Assembly: GCA_035547835.1 (NCBI GenBank)
Contig: DASZTW010000002.1
Location: forward strand, 1-64,000
DNA: 64,000 nucleotides
Direction of reading: 5' to 3'
Origin: Acidimicrobiales bacterium
Lineage (GTDB): Bacteria > Actinomycetota > Acidimicrobiia > Acidimicrobiales > Iamiaceae
Made by a program: the position numbers and the translations under genes
The notes under the pieces: model-generated
Told to the model about the DNA's origin: nothing
Databases searched by the model: none
The model's input: only the letters and a program-made list of their open reading frames with translations
Shown: one piece after another, positions 15,504 through 24,923 of the stretch
Layout: every line of letters starts with the position of its first letter
How positions within the stretch are numbered: the first letter of the stretch is position 1

Positions 15504-16862
15504 TCACCAGGCGGGCAGGTACCGGTGCAGCTCGAAGGGGGTGACCTCGGCCTTGTAGTCGCTCCACTCGGCCCGCTTGTTGCGCAGGAACCAAGTAAAG
15601 ATGTGCTCGCCGAGTGTCGACGCCACCAGCTCGGAGGCTTCCATCGCATCGAGCGCGTCGGCGAGTGATTGCGGCAGGGCGTGGATGCCCTCGGCGGCAC
15701 GCTCTTCGGGTGAGAGGTCGAACACGTTGGTGGAGGATTCCTCCGGCAGGTCGTAGCCCTCTTCGAGGCCTTTGAGGCCAGCGGCGAGGATGACCGAGAA
15801 CGCGAGATAGGGGTTGCACGCCGGGTCGGGGGACCGGTACTCGATCCTGGTGGAGGCCGACTTGCCGGGCTTGGCGGGAGGGACCCGGACCAGGGCAGAG
15901 CGGTTGTTGCGCCCCCACGTGACGAATGTCGGCGCCTCGAACTGCGTGAGCGACCCGACGCCGCTGCCGATCACCAATCGCTTGTAGGAGTTCACCAACT
16001 GGTTCGTGACCGCGGTGATCTCGCGGCCGTGGGCCAGCAGCCCGGCGATGAACGCCCGCGCCACCTTCGACAGCCCCTCGGGGTCGGCGGCGTCGTGGAA
16101 CGCGTTGGTGTCGCCTTCGAACAGGGACAAGTGCGTGTGCATCCCCGAGCCCTGCACTCCCGTGAGGGGCTTGGGCATGAACGTGGCGTACACGCCGTGT
16201 TGCAGGGCGATCTCGCGCACCATCAGCCGGAACGTCATCACGTTGTCGGCCATGCTCAGCGCGTCGGTGTAGCGGAGGTCGATCTCGTGCTGGCTCGGGC
16301 TGTCCTCGTGGAACGAGTACTCGACCGGGATGCCCATGGCTTCGAGCGCGTGGAGGGTCTGCTTGCGGAGGTTGCTCGACGCGTCGGCCATCGTGAGGTC
16401 GAAGTAGGAGCCGGTGTCGAGCGGTTGGAGGGGCGACCCGGGCTCGCCGTCCCGGAAGTAGAAGAACTCCATCTCGGGCGCGACGTAGAACGTGAAGCCG
16501 CGGTCGCGAGCCGCACGGAGGTTGCGCCGCAGCACTTGGCGGGGGTCGCCCTCGAACGGGCTGCCGTCGAGGTTGACGATGTCGCAGATCATGCGGGCCG
16601 ACGCCTCGTCGTTGTCGGTCCACGGGAGCAGCTCGAACGTGTTGGGGTCGGGGCGCGCCAGCACGTCGGACTCCTGCACGCGGCTGAACCCGTCGATCGA
16701 CGATCCGTCGAAGTGCATGCCCTCCTCGAACGCGGTCTCGAGCTCGGCGGGGGAGATCGCGAACGACTTGAGCTGGCCCAAGACGTCGGTGAACCAGAGG
16801 CGGATCAGCCGGACGCCTCGCTCTTCGACCGTGCGGAGCACGTACTCCTTTTGCGGTTCCAC
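15504..16862 (-). CDS. glnA: glutamine synthetase type I, lacking the adenylylation Tyr
   Basis: This is a GSI-type ligase (glutamate + NH3 + ATP) of about 452 residues from the GTG at 16862; a GTG at 16928 would add 22 less typical residues. It contains DGSSIDGF, the metal motif APEMEFF, NQLVNSYKRL and RIEYRSPD. The Tyr adenylylated in GSI-beta enzymes aligns with Phe in NVFDLSPEER, so GlnE should not act on it. It is followed by the GlnR-like gene and divergent from glnII. A candidate GlnR site lies 50 bases upstream. Confidence 0.9.
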   Translation of the reverse strand: MEPQKEYVLRTVEERGVRLIRLWFTDVLGQLKSFAISPAELETAFEEGMHFDGSSIDGFSRVQESDVLARPDPNTFELLPWTDNDEASARMICDIVNLDGSPFEGDPRQVLRRNLRAARDRGFTFYVAPEMEFFYFRDGEPGSPLQPLDTGSYFDLTMADASSNLRKQTLHALEAMGIPVEYSFHEDSPSQHEIDLRYTDALSMADNVMTFRLMVREIALQHGVYATFMPKPLTGVQGSGMHTHLSLFEGDTNAFHDAADPEGLSKVARAFIAGLLAHGREITAVTNQLVNSYKRLVIGSGVGSLTQFEAPTFVTWGRNNRSALVRVPPAKPGKSASTRIEYRSPDPACNPYLAFSVILAAGLKGLEEGYDLPEESSTNVFDLSPEERAAEGIHALPQSLADALDAMEASELVASTLGEHIFTWFLRNKRAEWSDYKAEVTPFELHRYLPAW

Positions 16863-16911
16863 CGCGCAATTGTGCACCCGGCGCCCGGTCGAGGAGAAGC
16901 CGATGGGGTCG

Positions 16912-16928
16912 GTTAACGAAGCGTTCAC
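16912..16928. promoter_or_regulatory. candidate GlnR-binding site between divergent glutamine synthetase genes
   Basis: GTTAACGAAGCGTTCAC reads on the minus strand as AC-n9-AC (GTGAAC then GTTAAC), the spacing described for mycobacterial GlnR sites. It lies between glnA (minus) and glnII (plus), with a GlnR-like gene nearby. The call rests on this motif match alone. Confidence 0.45.
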
Positions 16929-17049
16929 AATGCGGCAACGATCGGGAAATCGGGCTCTGCGAGGGTGCGCATGACCACCGGTGGGTGCCGCTCGTTCCCG
17001 CCGGCCTTACCCTCGCCGTGTCCCCCACGGCGACTCACGAGGAGCACGC

Positions 17050-18048
17050 ATGAGCTACAAGGCCGAGTACATCTGGATCGACGGCACCCAGCCGACCGCC
17101 CGTCTCCGTTCGAAGACCAAGATCCTCGCCGACGGTGAGGACCTCGGCATCTGGGGCTTCGACGGTTCGAGCACGAACCAGGCAGAGGGCAGTGCCTCCG
17201 ACTGCGTGCTGCGACCGGTGAAGGTCGTCCCGGACCCGATCCGCGGCGGCGCCAACAAGCTCGTGCTGTGCGAGGTGCTCGACACCGACATGACCGCCCA
17301 TCCCAGCAACACCCGGGCGGCGGCCGCCGAGGTCGCGGAGAAGTACGCGGCGAGCGAGCCGTTGTTCGGCATCGAGCAGGAGTACACGTTCTTCAAGGAC
17401 GGCCACCCGCTCGGTTTCCCCGCAGGCGGGTTCCCGGCGCCGCAGGGCTTCTACTACTGCGGCATCGGCGCGGATGAGGTCCACGGTCGTGACGTCGTCG
17501 AGGCGCACCTCGACGCGTGCCTGGAGGCCGGCCTGTCGATCTCGGGGATCAACGCCGAGGTCATGCCCGGCCAGTGGGAGTTCCAGGTGGGCCCGCTCGG
17601 TCCGCTCGAGGTTTCCGACCAGCTGTGGCTGGCCCGCTGGTTGCTGTACCGCATCGCCGAGGACTACGGCATCTCCGCCACGCTCGACCCCAAGCCGGTG
17701 AAGGGCGACTGGAACGGCGCCGGCGCCCACACGAACTTCTCCACCAACGAGATGCGTGCGGGCTACGACCCGATCATCGCCGCTTGTGAGGCGCTCGGCA
17801 CCAAGGCCGACGAGCACGTGCGCAACTACGGCGCCGAGATCGAGCACCGGCTGACCGGTGCCCACGAGACGGCGCCCTGGCACGAGTTCAGCTATGGCGT
17901 GTCCGACCGCGGCGCGTCGGTCCGCATCCCGTGGCAGGTCGCGATCGACAAGAAGGGCTACATCGAGGACCGCCGGCCCAACGCCAACATGGACCCGTAC
18001 GTGGTCACTCGCCTGATCACCGACACGGTCTGCAGCGCCGCCCTCTGA
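17050..18048 (+). CDS. glnII: glutamine synthetase type II (eukaryotic-like)
   Basis: This 332-residue GSII enzyme contains [20 protein letters not shown], the [14 protein letters not shown] block and [13 protein letters not shown] enzymes occur in Streptomyces, Frankia and rhizobia beside GSI and are not adenylylated. The ATG at 17050 follows GAGGAG (17038-17043). It is divergent from glnA and followed by a long perfect hairpin terminator. Confidence 0.96.
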   Translation: MSYKAEYIWIDGTQPTARLRSKTKILADGEDLGIWGFDGSSTNQAEGSASDCVLRPVKVVPDPIRGGANKLVLCEVLDTDMTAHPSNTRAAAAEVAEKYAASEPLFGIEQEYTFFKDGHPLGFPAGGFPAPQGFYYCGIGADEVHGRDVVEAHLDACLEAGLSISGINAEVMPGQWEFQVGPLGPLEVSDQLWLARWLLYRIAEDYGISATLDPKPVKGDWNGAGAHTNFSTNEMRAGYDPIIAACEALGTKADEHVRNYGAEIEHRLTGAHETAPWHEFSYGVSDRGASVRIPWQVAIDKKGYIEDRRPNANMDPYVVTRLITDTVCSAAL

Positions 18049-18082
18049 GCGAGCGCCGCCGCCACCACCACGACACCACCGA

Positions 18083-18140
18083 GAACGGGGTGGGGATCTG
18101 GTCGCTCCAGCGACCGATTCCCCACCCCGTTCGGCGTTTT
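18083..18140 (+). terminator. nested-hairpin terminator of glnII
   Basis: Perfect 14-base arms 18083-18096 and 18119-18132 (GAACGGGGTGGGGA and its complement) enclose an inner 7-bp hairpin GGTCGCT/AGCGACC. GGCGTTTT follows. Confidence 0.88.
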
Positions 18141-18232
18141 GTCCGGCGGCCCGTTCGCGGTCTTGGTCAGGGCTTGCGGGGGAGCGGCGAGCTGTGCAGG
18201 CTGTTCGGCGTCCCCCGGCCCAAGGAGCCCGC

Positions 18233-19657
18233 GTGGAAGAGCGCACCCCTGCCGAAGTTCTCGCCCTGATCGCCGACAACGACGTGGAGTTCGTCGACTT
18301 CCGCTTCTCCGACCTACCCGGCGTCATGCAGCACGTGTCGATCCCGGCGGCGCTGCTGACCGAGGACTACTTCGTCGACGGTCACGGGTTCGACGGTTCG
18401 TCGGTACGGGGCTTCCAGCAGATCCAGGAGTCCGACATGCTCCTGATGCCGGACCCCGACACCGCCTACCTCGACCCGTTCCGGGCACGTCCCACCTTGG
18501 TGCTGCACTGCTTCGTGGCCGACCCGGTGACCGGGGAGAGCTACAGCCGTGACCCGCGCTATGTGGCGCGCAAGGCAGAGCGGTACCTCGACTCGACAGG
18601 CGTCGCCGACACGGCGTACTTCGGGCCCGAGCCGGAGTTCTTCGTGTTCGACGATGTGCGCTTCGGCACCGAGTCGAACGGCAGCTTCTACCGGGTCGAC
18701 TCGGTCGAGGGCATCTGGAACACCGGCAAGGACGAGCAGCCGAATCTCGGCTACAAGCCGCGCACCAAGGAGGGCTACTTCCCGGTGCCGCCGATGGACC
18801 ACCTCGCCGACTTCCGGTCCGAGGTCTCCCATCAGCTCCACGAAGTGGGCATCGAGACCGAGTTGCACCACCACGAGGTGGCCAGCGGCGGTCAGAACGA
18901 GATCGGGATCCGCTTCGACACGCTGTCACGCATGGCCGACAAGCTGATGACGTTCAAGTACATCGTGAAGGCCACGGGCTGGGCCCAGGGCAAGTCGGTC
19001 ACGTTCATGCCGAAGCCGATCTTCGGCGACAACGGCTCGGGCATGCATGTGCACCAGTCGCTGTGGCGTGACGGCCAGCCGCTGTTCTACGACGAGAGCG
19101 GCTACGCCGGTCTGTCCGACGTCGCCCGGTGGTACATCGGCGGGCTGTTGCACCACGCGGCCGCGGTGTTGGCGTTCACCAACCCGACCACGAACTCCTA
19201 CAAGCGGTTGGTGCCCGGCTTCGAGGCGCCGGTCAACCTCGTGTACAGCCAGCGGAACCGGTCGGCCGCGTGTCGCATCCCGCTCGCGCAAAAGAGCCCG
19301 AAGGCCAAGCGTGTCGAGTTCCGCTGCCCCGACAGCACTTCGAACCCGTACCTGGCGTTCTCCGCCATGTTGCTCGCCGGCCTCGACGGCGTCGCCAACC
19401 GCATCGAGCCGCCCAAGCCGATGGACAAGGACCTCTACGACCTGCCGCCCGAGGAGTTGGCAAAGGTGCCCCAGGTGCCGGGCTCGCTCGAGGAGACGCT
19501 CGACGCGCTCGAGGCCGATCGTGACTTCCTGCAGGCCGGCGATGTCTTCACCGACGACCTCATCGACACCTGGATCGACTACAAGCGGACGCACGAGGTC
19601 GACGCCCTCCGCCTCCGCCCCCACCCCTACGAGTTCAGCCTCTACTACGACATCTGA
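18233..19657 (+). CDS. glnA: glutamine synthetase type I-beta (adenylylatable)
   Basis: This 474-residue GSI-beta enzyme carries the adenylylation site Tyr402 in [45 protein letters not shown] and [10 protein letters not shown]. It is the main assimilatory GS type and the natural substrate of GlnE, encoded convergently next door. The GTG start at 18233 has AAGGAG at 18222-18227. The preceding hairpin separates it from glnII, so it should have its own promoter in 18141-18220, though none is obvious. Confidence 0.96.
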   Translation: MEERTPAEVLALIADNDVEFVDFRFSDLPGVMQHVSIPAALLTEDYFVDGHGFDGSSVRGFQQIQESDMLLMPDPDTAYLDPFRARPTLVLHCFVADPVTGESYSRDPRYVARKAERYLDSTGVADTAYFGPEPEFFVFDDVRFGTESNGSFYRVDSVEGIWNTGKDEQPNLGYKPRTKEGYFPVPPMDHLADFRSEVSHQLHEVGIETELHHHEVASGGQNEIGIRFDTLSRMADKLMTFKYIVKATGWAQGKSVTFMPKPIFGDNGSGMHVHQSLWRDGQPLFYDESGYAGLSDVARWYIGGLLHHAAAVLAFTNPTTNSYKRLVPGFEAPVNLVYSQRNRSAACRIPLAQKSPKAKRVEFRCPDSTSNPYLAFSAMLLAGLDGVANRIEPPKPMDKDLYDLPPEELAKVPQVPGSLEETLDALEADRDFLQAGDVFTDDLIDTWIDYKRTHEVDALRLRPHPYEFSLYYDI

Positions 19658-19703
19658 CAGGCCGGACCCGCCCGCCCCCCCCGCCACTCCCTGGCCACTC
19701 CCT

Positions 19704-19753
19704 GTTCTGGGCTGCTTTTTACGCGCTGGGACGCGTATTTTTCAGCCCAGAAC
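19704..19753. terminator. nested inverted repeat, probable bidirectional terminator between glnA and glnE
   Basis: GTTCTGGGCTG (19704-19714) and CAGCCCAGAAC (19743-19753) are perfect 11-base arms; the right arm enters the glnE 3' end. Inside, TACGCG (19720-19725) pairs with CGCGTA (19732-19737), followed by TTTTT for the plus strand. It separates two convergent genes. Confidence 0.75.
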
Positions 19754-22492
19754 GGAGTCGTAGAAGAGGCGGTCGACGACGCGGCGGCAGCGGCGGGTGA
19801 CGCGGCGGTAGTCCTCGCGCAGCCCGCTGGCGTCGGTGCCGAGCGAACGGGCCAACACGACGAGGCGCTCGGGACGAGTGGGAAGCGAGTCGCCGGCCGC
19901 CGGGCCGTCGGTCAGGAACAGTCGGTTCCTGGCCTGTTCGCAGAACCGGTAGGCGTCGGCCAGGGCGGTTGCGTCGTCGGTGTCCACCACACCTGCTTCG
20001 TGCAGGGCGGCGAGCCCCTCCATGGTGCCGGCCCGCACCCGGCCCTCTCCGAGCGACGGGCCGTGCTGGAGCTGCAGGAACTGCACCGTCCACTCGACGT
20101 CGGACAGCGAGCCGCGACCGAGCTTCAAGTGGAACTCGGGGTCCTGCCCGGCAGGGATCCGCTCCCGCTCGACGCGGGCCTTCATCCGGCGGATCTCACG
20201 GGCCTCGGTGTCGGTCAGGCCGCGCAGGAGCCACGGCATCACGAGCGCCTCGAAGCGCTGCCCGACTTCCGTGGACCCGGCGACGACTCGTGCGCGGAGC
20301 GTGGCTTGCCGTTCCCAGGTCTGCGCGTAGCCGTCGAGGTACGCCGCGTAGCTCTCCAAGCTGCGCGCGACCGGACCGTCTCGGCCTTCCGGTCGCAGGT
20401 CGAGGTCGACGTACCACGTCCGCTCCGCAGGCGTCGACCCGCGCAACCGTTCGACGAGCGCTGCGGCCGTCGCGCCGGCCGCTGTGGCGGTGTCGACCGA
20501 TGGCGCGACGCGCGCCCCCGACCCTTCTTCATCGGGTGCGTACACGAACAACAAGTCGAGGTCGCTGGCATAGCTCAACGCCTGGCCGCCGTAACGGCCC
20601 AGGGCGACCACGGCGAACGGCATCGTCGGCGCGATGTCCTCGAGTGCCGCTGCCACCACCGCGTCGGCCAAGCCGGACAAGGACCGCCCGGTCTGCTCCG
20701 GTGGGGCCTCGTCGAGCACGTCGGCCGCGGCGATGCGCAACACCTCCCGGTCGCGAAAGCGCCGCAGCGCCGTTGCCCGAGCCGACGCGTCGGGCCGCCA
20801 CGCCATGGCCGTGCGGGCATCGGCCAACTGTTCGGCGGCGACCGGCGGCGGCACCGTCGCGCCGAGCTCGGCCAGGAGATCGGTGTTGGCGAGCACGATG
20901 TCGCCCATCCCGCGGCTCGTTCCGAGCAGACGGCACAGCCGGCGGGCGGCCTCGGGTGAGTCCCGGAACGCGGCGACGACCCGGTCGGCCTTTTGCCGCT
21001 CGCTCACCAGACGCCGAAGGCTCAAGAGCCCGAGGTCGGGGTCGGGCGAGTCGGACAGCCAGTCGAGCAGCAGTGGCAGGAACTGCTGCATGAGTTGGGA
21101 GGACCGGGTGAGGCCGCGGGTCAGCTCCGCGACGGCCTGGCGCGTCCGCTCGACGTCGGTGAAGCCGAACGCCGCGAGCCGCGCGGCCACCGCACCGGGC
21201 GCCAATCCAGGGTGGAGGTCGGGGCTGAGCGCGCCGTCGAGCCGAGCGAACTGCTCCAGCAGTGGTCGGAACCACAGCTGCTCGTGGTGCGCCCGAACGG
21301 TGGCCTTGCAGGCCGCCAGCTCGCGGTCGAACGTGACGACGGCCGCCTCCCGGGGCGTGTCACGAAAGCCCACCACCCGCGCCACCCGCTCCCGCTCGGC
21401 CCGGTCATCGGGCACTTGGTGGGTCTGGCGCCCGTCGCGCAGCTGCACGGCGTGCTCGATTCGGCGGAGGAATCGGTACGCATGGATCAGCCACTCCGCG
21501 TCGTCGGGATCGACGTAACCCCCCACGCCGAGGGCCGCGAGCGCGTTCACCGTGCCCCGCGCCCGCAAGGCGTCGTCGTGTCGACCGTGCACGAGCTGGA
21601 GCAACTGTGCCGCGAACTCGATGTCGCGGATTCCGCCAGGGGCTCGCTTGAGCTCGCGGTCCGTGCCACCCCTTGCGTCCATCACGAGCTGCTCGGTCCG
21701 CTGCTTCATCGCTCGGACCGCGCGCAGGTCGTCGGCCGTGAACGGCCGGTTCCACAGGTGCTCCGCGGCCGCATCCTGCCAGCGCTGCCTGAGGTCGACG
21801 TCGCCGGCCACCGGGCGCGCCTTGATCAGCGCTTGGAACTCCCACGGCTCCGCCCACCGCTCCCAGTACGCGGCGAACGAGTCGACAGAGCGGACGAGCG
21901 GCCCGTCGCGCCCTTCCGGCCGCAACGCGGTGTCGACCCGGTAGCACCGTCCGGCACGCTCGACCACCGCTCGGGCCTCGCGGGCGAGCGCGTCGGGGTC
22001 GCCCTCGCCGACGAACACCAAGTCGATGTCCGACGAGTAGTTGAGCTCCGCGCCGCCGAGCTTGCCCATGCCGATCACCGCGAGCTGGCTGTCCGGCGCG
22101 GGTGACGCGGCCCACGCGAGGACCCTCGTCGCCAGCTCCGCGAGGGCGCGAGCGGTCGTGTCGAGCCCGTCGCGGCCGGTGACGTCGCGAGCGGCGATGT
22201 GCAGGTAGGCGAGCTGTTGCCAGCGGGCGACCTCCGCGTCGGCGGCGTCGCCGGGGAACGGCGGTGGCGAGTCGAGGTCGGCCAGGACATCGATGGTCGC
22301 GGGCTCGTGGAGGATCAGGCGCGCCAACTCGCGGCTCGACGCCGCGACGGCCACCAAGGCCTGGGTCAGCGCCGGGTCAGCGTCGAGGCGGTCGGCGAGA
22401 TCGCCGTCGCGTGCCGTCAGCTGCTCGACCGCGTCGCGGGCGGCGGACGGGTCTGATGACCGTTCGATCCGCGAGGCGAGGGAGCGGGGCAC
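19742..22492 (-). CDS. glnE: bifunctional glutamine synthetase adenylyltransferase/adenylyl-removase
   Basis: This 916-residue protein has two nucleotidyltransferase halves. The N-terminal half contains IGMGKLGGAELNYSSDIDLV and the C-terminal half contains ALGRYGGQALSYASDLDLLF, each with the GS-x10-DxD metal signature, separated by a GlnD-type helical linker. It attaches and removes AMP on the GSI-beta Tyr in response to nitrogen state. Starting codon is GTG at 22492. It converges on its likely substrate gene at 18233. Confidence 0.96.
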   Translation of the reverse strand: MPRSLASRIERSSDPSAARDAVEQLTARDGDLADRLDADPALTQALVAVAASSRELARLILHEPATIDVLADLDSPPPFPGDAADAEVARWQQLAYLHIAARDVTGRDGLDTTARALAELATRVLAWAASPAPDSQLAVIGMGKLGGAELNYSSDIDLVFVGEGDPDALAREARAVVERAGRCYRVDTALRPEGRDGPLVRSVDSFAAYWERWAEPWEFQALIKARPVAGDVDLRQRWQDAAAEHLWNRPFTADDLRAVRAMKQRTEQLVMDARGGTDRELKRAPGGIRDIEFAAQLLQLVHGRHDDALRARGTVNALAALGVGGYVDPDDAEWLIHAYRFLRRIEHAVQLRDGRQTHQVPDDRAERERVARVVGFRDTPREAAVVTFDRELAACKATVRAHHEQLWFRPLLEQFARLDGALSPDLHPGLAPGAVAARLAAFGFTDVERTRQAVAELTRGLTRSSQLMQQFLPLLLDWLSDSPDPDLGLLSLRRLVSERQKADRVVAAFRDSPEAARRLCRLLGTSRGMGDIVLANTDLLAELGATVPPPVAAEQLADARTAMAWRPDASARATALRRFRDREVLRIAAADVLDEAPPEQTGRSLSGLADAVVAAALEDIAPTMPFAVVALGRYGGQALSYASDLDLLFVYAPDEEGSGARVAPSVDTATAAGATAAALVERLRGSTPAERTWYVDLDLRPEGRDGPVARSLESYAAYLDGYAQTWERQATLRARVVAGSTEVGQRFEALVMPWLLRGLTDTEAREIRRMKARVERERIPAGQDPEFHLKLGRGSLSDVEWTVQFLQLQHGPSLGEGRVRAGTMEGLAALHEAGVVDTDDATALADAYRFCEQARNRLFLTDGPAAGDSLPTRPERLVVLARSLGTDASGLREDYRRVTRRCRRVVDRLFYDSVLG

Positions 22493-22562
22493 CCGCCAAG
22501 TCTGCCGCCCTCGCGAGCGCGCCGGCCCTGGCTCGAATCGGGTCTGTTGGCCGGCGGACTTC

Positions 22563-22568
22563 TACGCT
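22563..22568 (+). promoter_or_regulatory. -10-like hexamer TACGCT, leaderless start of nadE
   Basis: TACGCT ends 7 bases before GTG 22576, and no Shine-Dalgarno sequence is present. Confidence 0.4.
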
Positions 22569-22575
22569 CTGGGAC

Positions 22576-24333
22576 GTGACTCGACTTCGCGTCGCCGCGT
22601 GCCAGCTCAACACCCGAGTGGGCGACCTCGACGGCAACGTGGCGCGGATCCTCGCAGCGATCGACGAGGCCCAGGAGGCCGGGTGCGACCTTGCGGTGTT
22701 CCCGGAGCTGGCAATCACCGGGTACCCGCCCGAGGACCTGCTGTTGAAGCCCGGATTCGTCGCCGACAACCAGGCCGCGCTCGAAGCCGTGGCGGCCCAC
22801 ACCCGGCGTTGCGTGAGTGTCATCGGGTTCGTCGACGCGGCCCGCGACCTCCACAACGCCGCCGCCGTCTGTGCGCACGGTGAGGTTCGCGGCGTCTACC
22901 GCAAGCGGGAGCTGCCCAACTACGCGGTGTTCGACGAGATCCGCTACTTCACACCCGGCGACGAGCCGCTGCAGCTGTACCGCGTCCGTGGCGTCCGGGT
23001 TGGCGTATCGATCTGCGAGGACGCGTGGAACCCGATGGGCGCCATCGCCCAGCATGCGGCTGGCGGCGCCGACCTGATCGTCAACCTCAACGCATCGCCC
23101 TACTACGAGGGCCGGCTCGCCGAACGGGAGCGCATGTTGGCCACGCGGGCCGCCGACGCCTCGTGCGCGCTGGTCTACGTCAACCAGGTGGGCGGTCAGG
23201 ACGAGCTGGTCTTCGACGGGGCCTCGATGGCGGTCGACGCGTCGGGCGAGCTCGTCGCACGGTTCCCACAATTCGCCGAAGGCGTCTGGACCTTCGATCT
23301 CGACGTCCGCCCTGCGTTCCGCAAGCGTCTGGTCGACCCACGGGGGCGCAGGCCGGCTGCGGCGTTGCCGGTGGTCGACCTTGCCAGCTCCGCGTCGCCC
23401 GATCTGTCGCTCGCCGCCGACCCCACGCCGGTCGACGGGGTGGTGGGCGGACCGGTCGGTGGCACTTCGATCACCGCGGTGCTGGAGCCGGACGCGGAGG
23501 TGTACCAAGCGCTGGTCACCGGCACCCGCGACTACGTCGAGAAGAACGGCTTTCGCGATGTCGTGATCGGTCTCTCGGGCGGCATCGACTCTTCGATCGT
23601 CGCCACCATCGCCACCGACGCGCTCGGCCCCGACCGCGTCCACGGCGTCGCGATGCCGTCGCGGTACTCCAGCGAGCACTCGCTCGACGACGCGGCCGTG
23701 CTGGCCAAGCAGCTCGGCATCGACCACCAGGTGATCCCGATCGAGGGAGCCCACGCGGCGCTGCTCGACGCGCTCGCGCCGGCTCTCGAGGGCCGCGACG
23801 CCGACCTCACCGAGGAGAACATCCAGTCTCGCATCCGCGGGGTGCTCTTGATGGCGCTGTCGAACAAGTTCGGCTGGCTGGTGCTCACCACCGGCAACAA
23901 GAGCGAGACGGCCGTCGGCTACTCCACGTTGTACGGCGACACCGCGGGTGGTTACGCGGTGATCAAGGACGTGCTCAAGACCCGCGTGTACGACCTGTGC
24001 AGGTGGCGCAACGCCAAGGCCGGGTACGACCTGGTGCCCGAGCACGTGCTGACGAAGCCGCCGTCGGCCGAGCTGCGCCCCGACCAGCGTGACGACCAGT
24101 CGCTGCCGGCCTACGAGGACCTCGACCCGATCCTGCGTGGCTACGTCGAGCACGACGCGACCGTGGCCGACCTCGTGGCAGTCGGGTTCGACCGGAAGTT
24201 GGTCGAGCGGATCGTGCAGCTCGTCGATCGCGCCGAGTACAAACGGCGCCAGTCGCCTCCCGGTGTCCGGGTCACCGCCAAGGCGTTCGGCAAGGACCGT
24301 CGACTTCCCATCACGAGCGTGTATCGAGGCTGA
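22576..24333 (+). CDS. nadE: glutamine-dependent NAD+ synthetase
   Basis: This 585-residue enzyme has an N-terminal nitrilase-type glutaminase (Glu44 in FPELAITG, Lys110 in YRKRELPNY, Cys147 in SICEDAW) and a C-terminal ATP-PP synthetase domain (SGGIDSS at about 334-340, TGNKSE). It converts NaAD + glutamine + ATP to NAD+. Using glutamine as donor fits its place beside the GS/GlnE genes. The GTG start at 22576 is leaderless-type. It continues after 4 bases into a small exported-protein gene. Confidence 0.96.
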   Translation: MTRLRVAACQLNTRVGDLDGNVARILAAIDEAQEAGCDLAVFPELAITGYPPEDLLLKPGFVADNQAALEAVAAHTRRCVSVIGFVDAARDLHNAAAVCAHGEVRGVYRKRELPNYAVFDEIRYFTPGDEPLQLYRVRGVRVGVSICEDAWNPMGAIAQHAAGGADLIVNLNASPYYEGRLAERERMLATRAADASCALVYVNQVGGQDELVFDGASMAVDASGELVARFPQFAEGVWTFDLDVRPAFRKRLVDPRGRRPAAALPVVDLASSASPDLSLAADPTPVDGVVGGPVGGTSITAVLEPDAEVYQALVTGTRDYVEKNGFRDVVIGLSGGIDSSIVATIATDALGPDRVHGVAMPSRYSSEHSLDDAAVLAKQLGIDHQVIPIEGAHAALLDALAPALEGRDADLTEENIQSRIRGVLLMALSNKFGWLVLTTGNKSETAVGYSTLYGDTAGGYAVIKDVLKTRVYDLCRWRNAKAGYDLVPEHVLTKPPSAELRPDQRDDQSLPAYEDLDPILRGYVEHDATVADLVAVGFDRKLVERIVQLVDRAEYKRRQSPPGVRVTAKAFGKDRRLPITSVYRG

Positions 24334-24337
24334 GCCC

Positions 24338-24898
24338 GTGATCTTGCGACGGGGGAGGGGCGGGCGCCCCCGGGCTGCGAGGCGATGGCCACGGGTCAGA
24401 GCCGACGTGCTGGTCGTGTGCGGCTTCATCGTCGCGCTCGGTCTCTTGTTGGTCGTGAGCCGCGTCGCCGGGCCCGGGCCCCGTCACGTGGACCAGGTCG
24501 CGGCGGGCCCCCGCACGACGCGCGCCGCCCCCTCCACCACCGCGGCGACCACGACCACCGTCTACACGCCCCGGTCGTCGGTCCCGCTCACTGACGCGCC
24601 GGCCACGACCTCCGCCGAGGTGTCGACCCGCGTCGCCCCGCCTCGCATCGCCGGCGCGGTCTTCGACCCAGAGTGCGGCGCGGCGATCGCCGTGACCGTC
24701 ACCGTGCTCACCGACCCGTCGGTCACGGTGTTGTCGGCGCTGCTCACCGCACCGGGCCAGACCATCGCGCTGGCGCCGATCGGCGGCAGCGACTGGCAGG
24801 CCACCGTCGCGGTGTCCGCGCCGATGGTGTTCCGCGTGTTGATCACCGATTCCGCCGGGGGGAACGCCAGCTTCGAGGGCACGCTCGCCCCCTGCTGA
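24338..24898 (+). CDS. membrane-anchored hypothetical protein with Thr/Ala-rich linker
   Basis: This encodes 186 residues: a very basic N-terminus (RRGRGGRPRAARR), one transmembrane helix (about 26-43), a Thr/Ser/Ala/Pro linker (about 55-100) and a beta-rich C-terminal domain with two Cys (DPECGAA and the last residue). The domain resembles an Ig-like fold but I recognise no family. The start lies 4 bases after the nadE stop, so translation is probably coupled. Confidence 0.65.
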   Translation: MILRRGRGGRPRAARRWPRVRADVLVVCGFIVALGLLLVVSRVAGPGPRHVDQVAAGPRTTRAAPSTTAATTTTVYTPRSSVPLTDAPATTSAEVSTRVAPPRIAGAVFDPECGAAIAVTVTVLTDPSVTVLSALLTAPGQTIALAPIGGSDWQATVAVSAPMVFRVLITDSAGGNASFEGTLAPC

Positions 24899-24910
24899 GC
24901 GGGCAGGCCA

Positions 24911-24916
24911 TAGGGT
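24911..24916 (+). promoter_or_regulatory. -10-like hexamer TAGGGT, leaderless start
   Basis: TAGGGT ends 7 bases before GTG 24924. This supports 24924 rather than the GTG at 24915 that overlaps the hexamer. Confidence 0.4.
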
Positions 24917-24923
24917 GCCGGGC

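Noticed and set aside
16863-16928. A longer N-terminus for the minus-strand glnA starting at GTG 16928
   Set aside because: The extra residues do not resemble GSI N-termini, and the region contains the candidate GlnR site, so a start at 16862 fits better.
22417-24429. A 670-codon minus-strand open frame opposite nadE
   Set aside because: No family features; the plus strand has a complete NAD synthetase with all catalytic residues.
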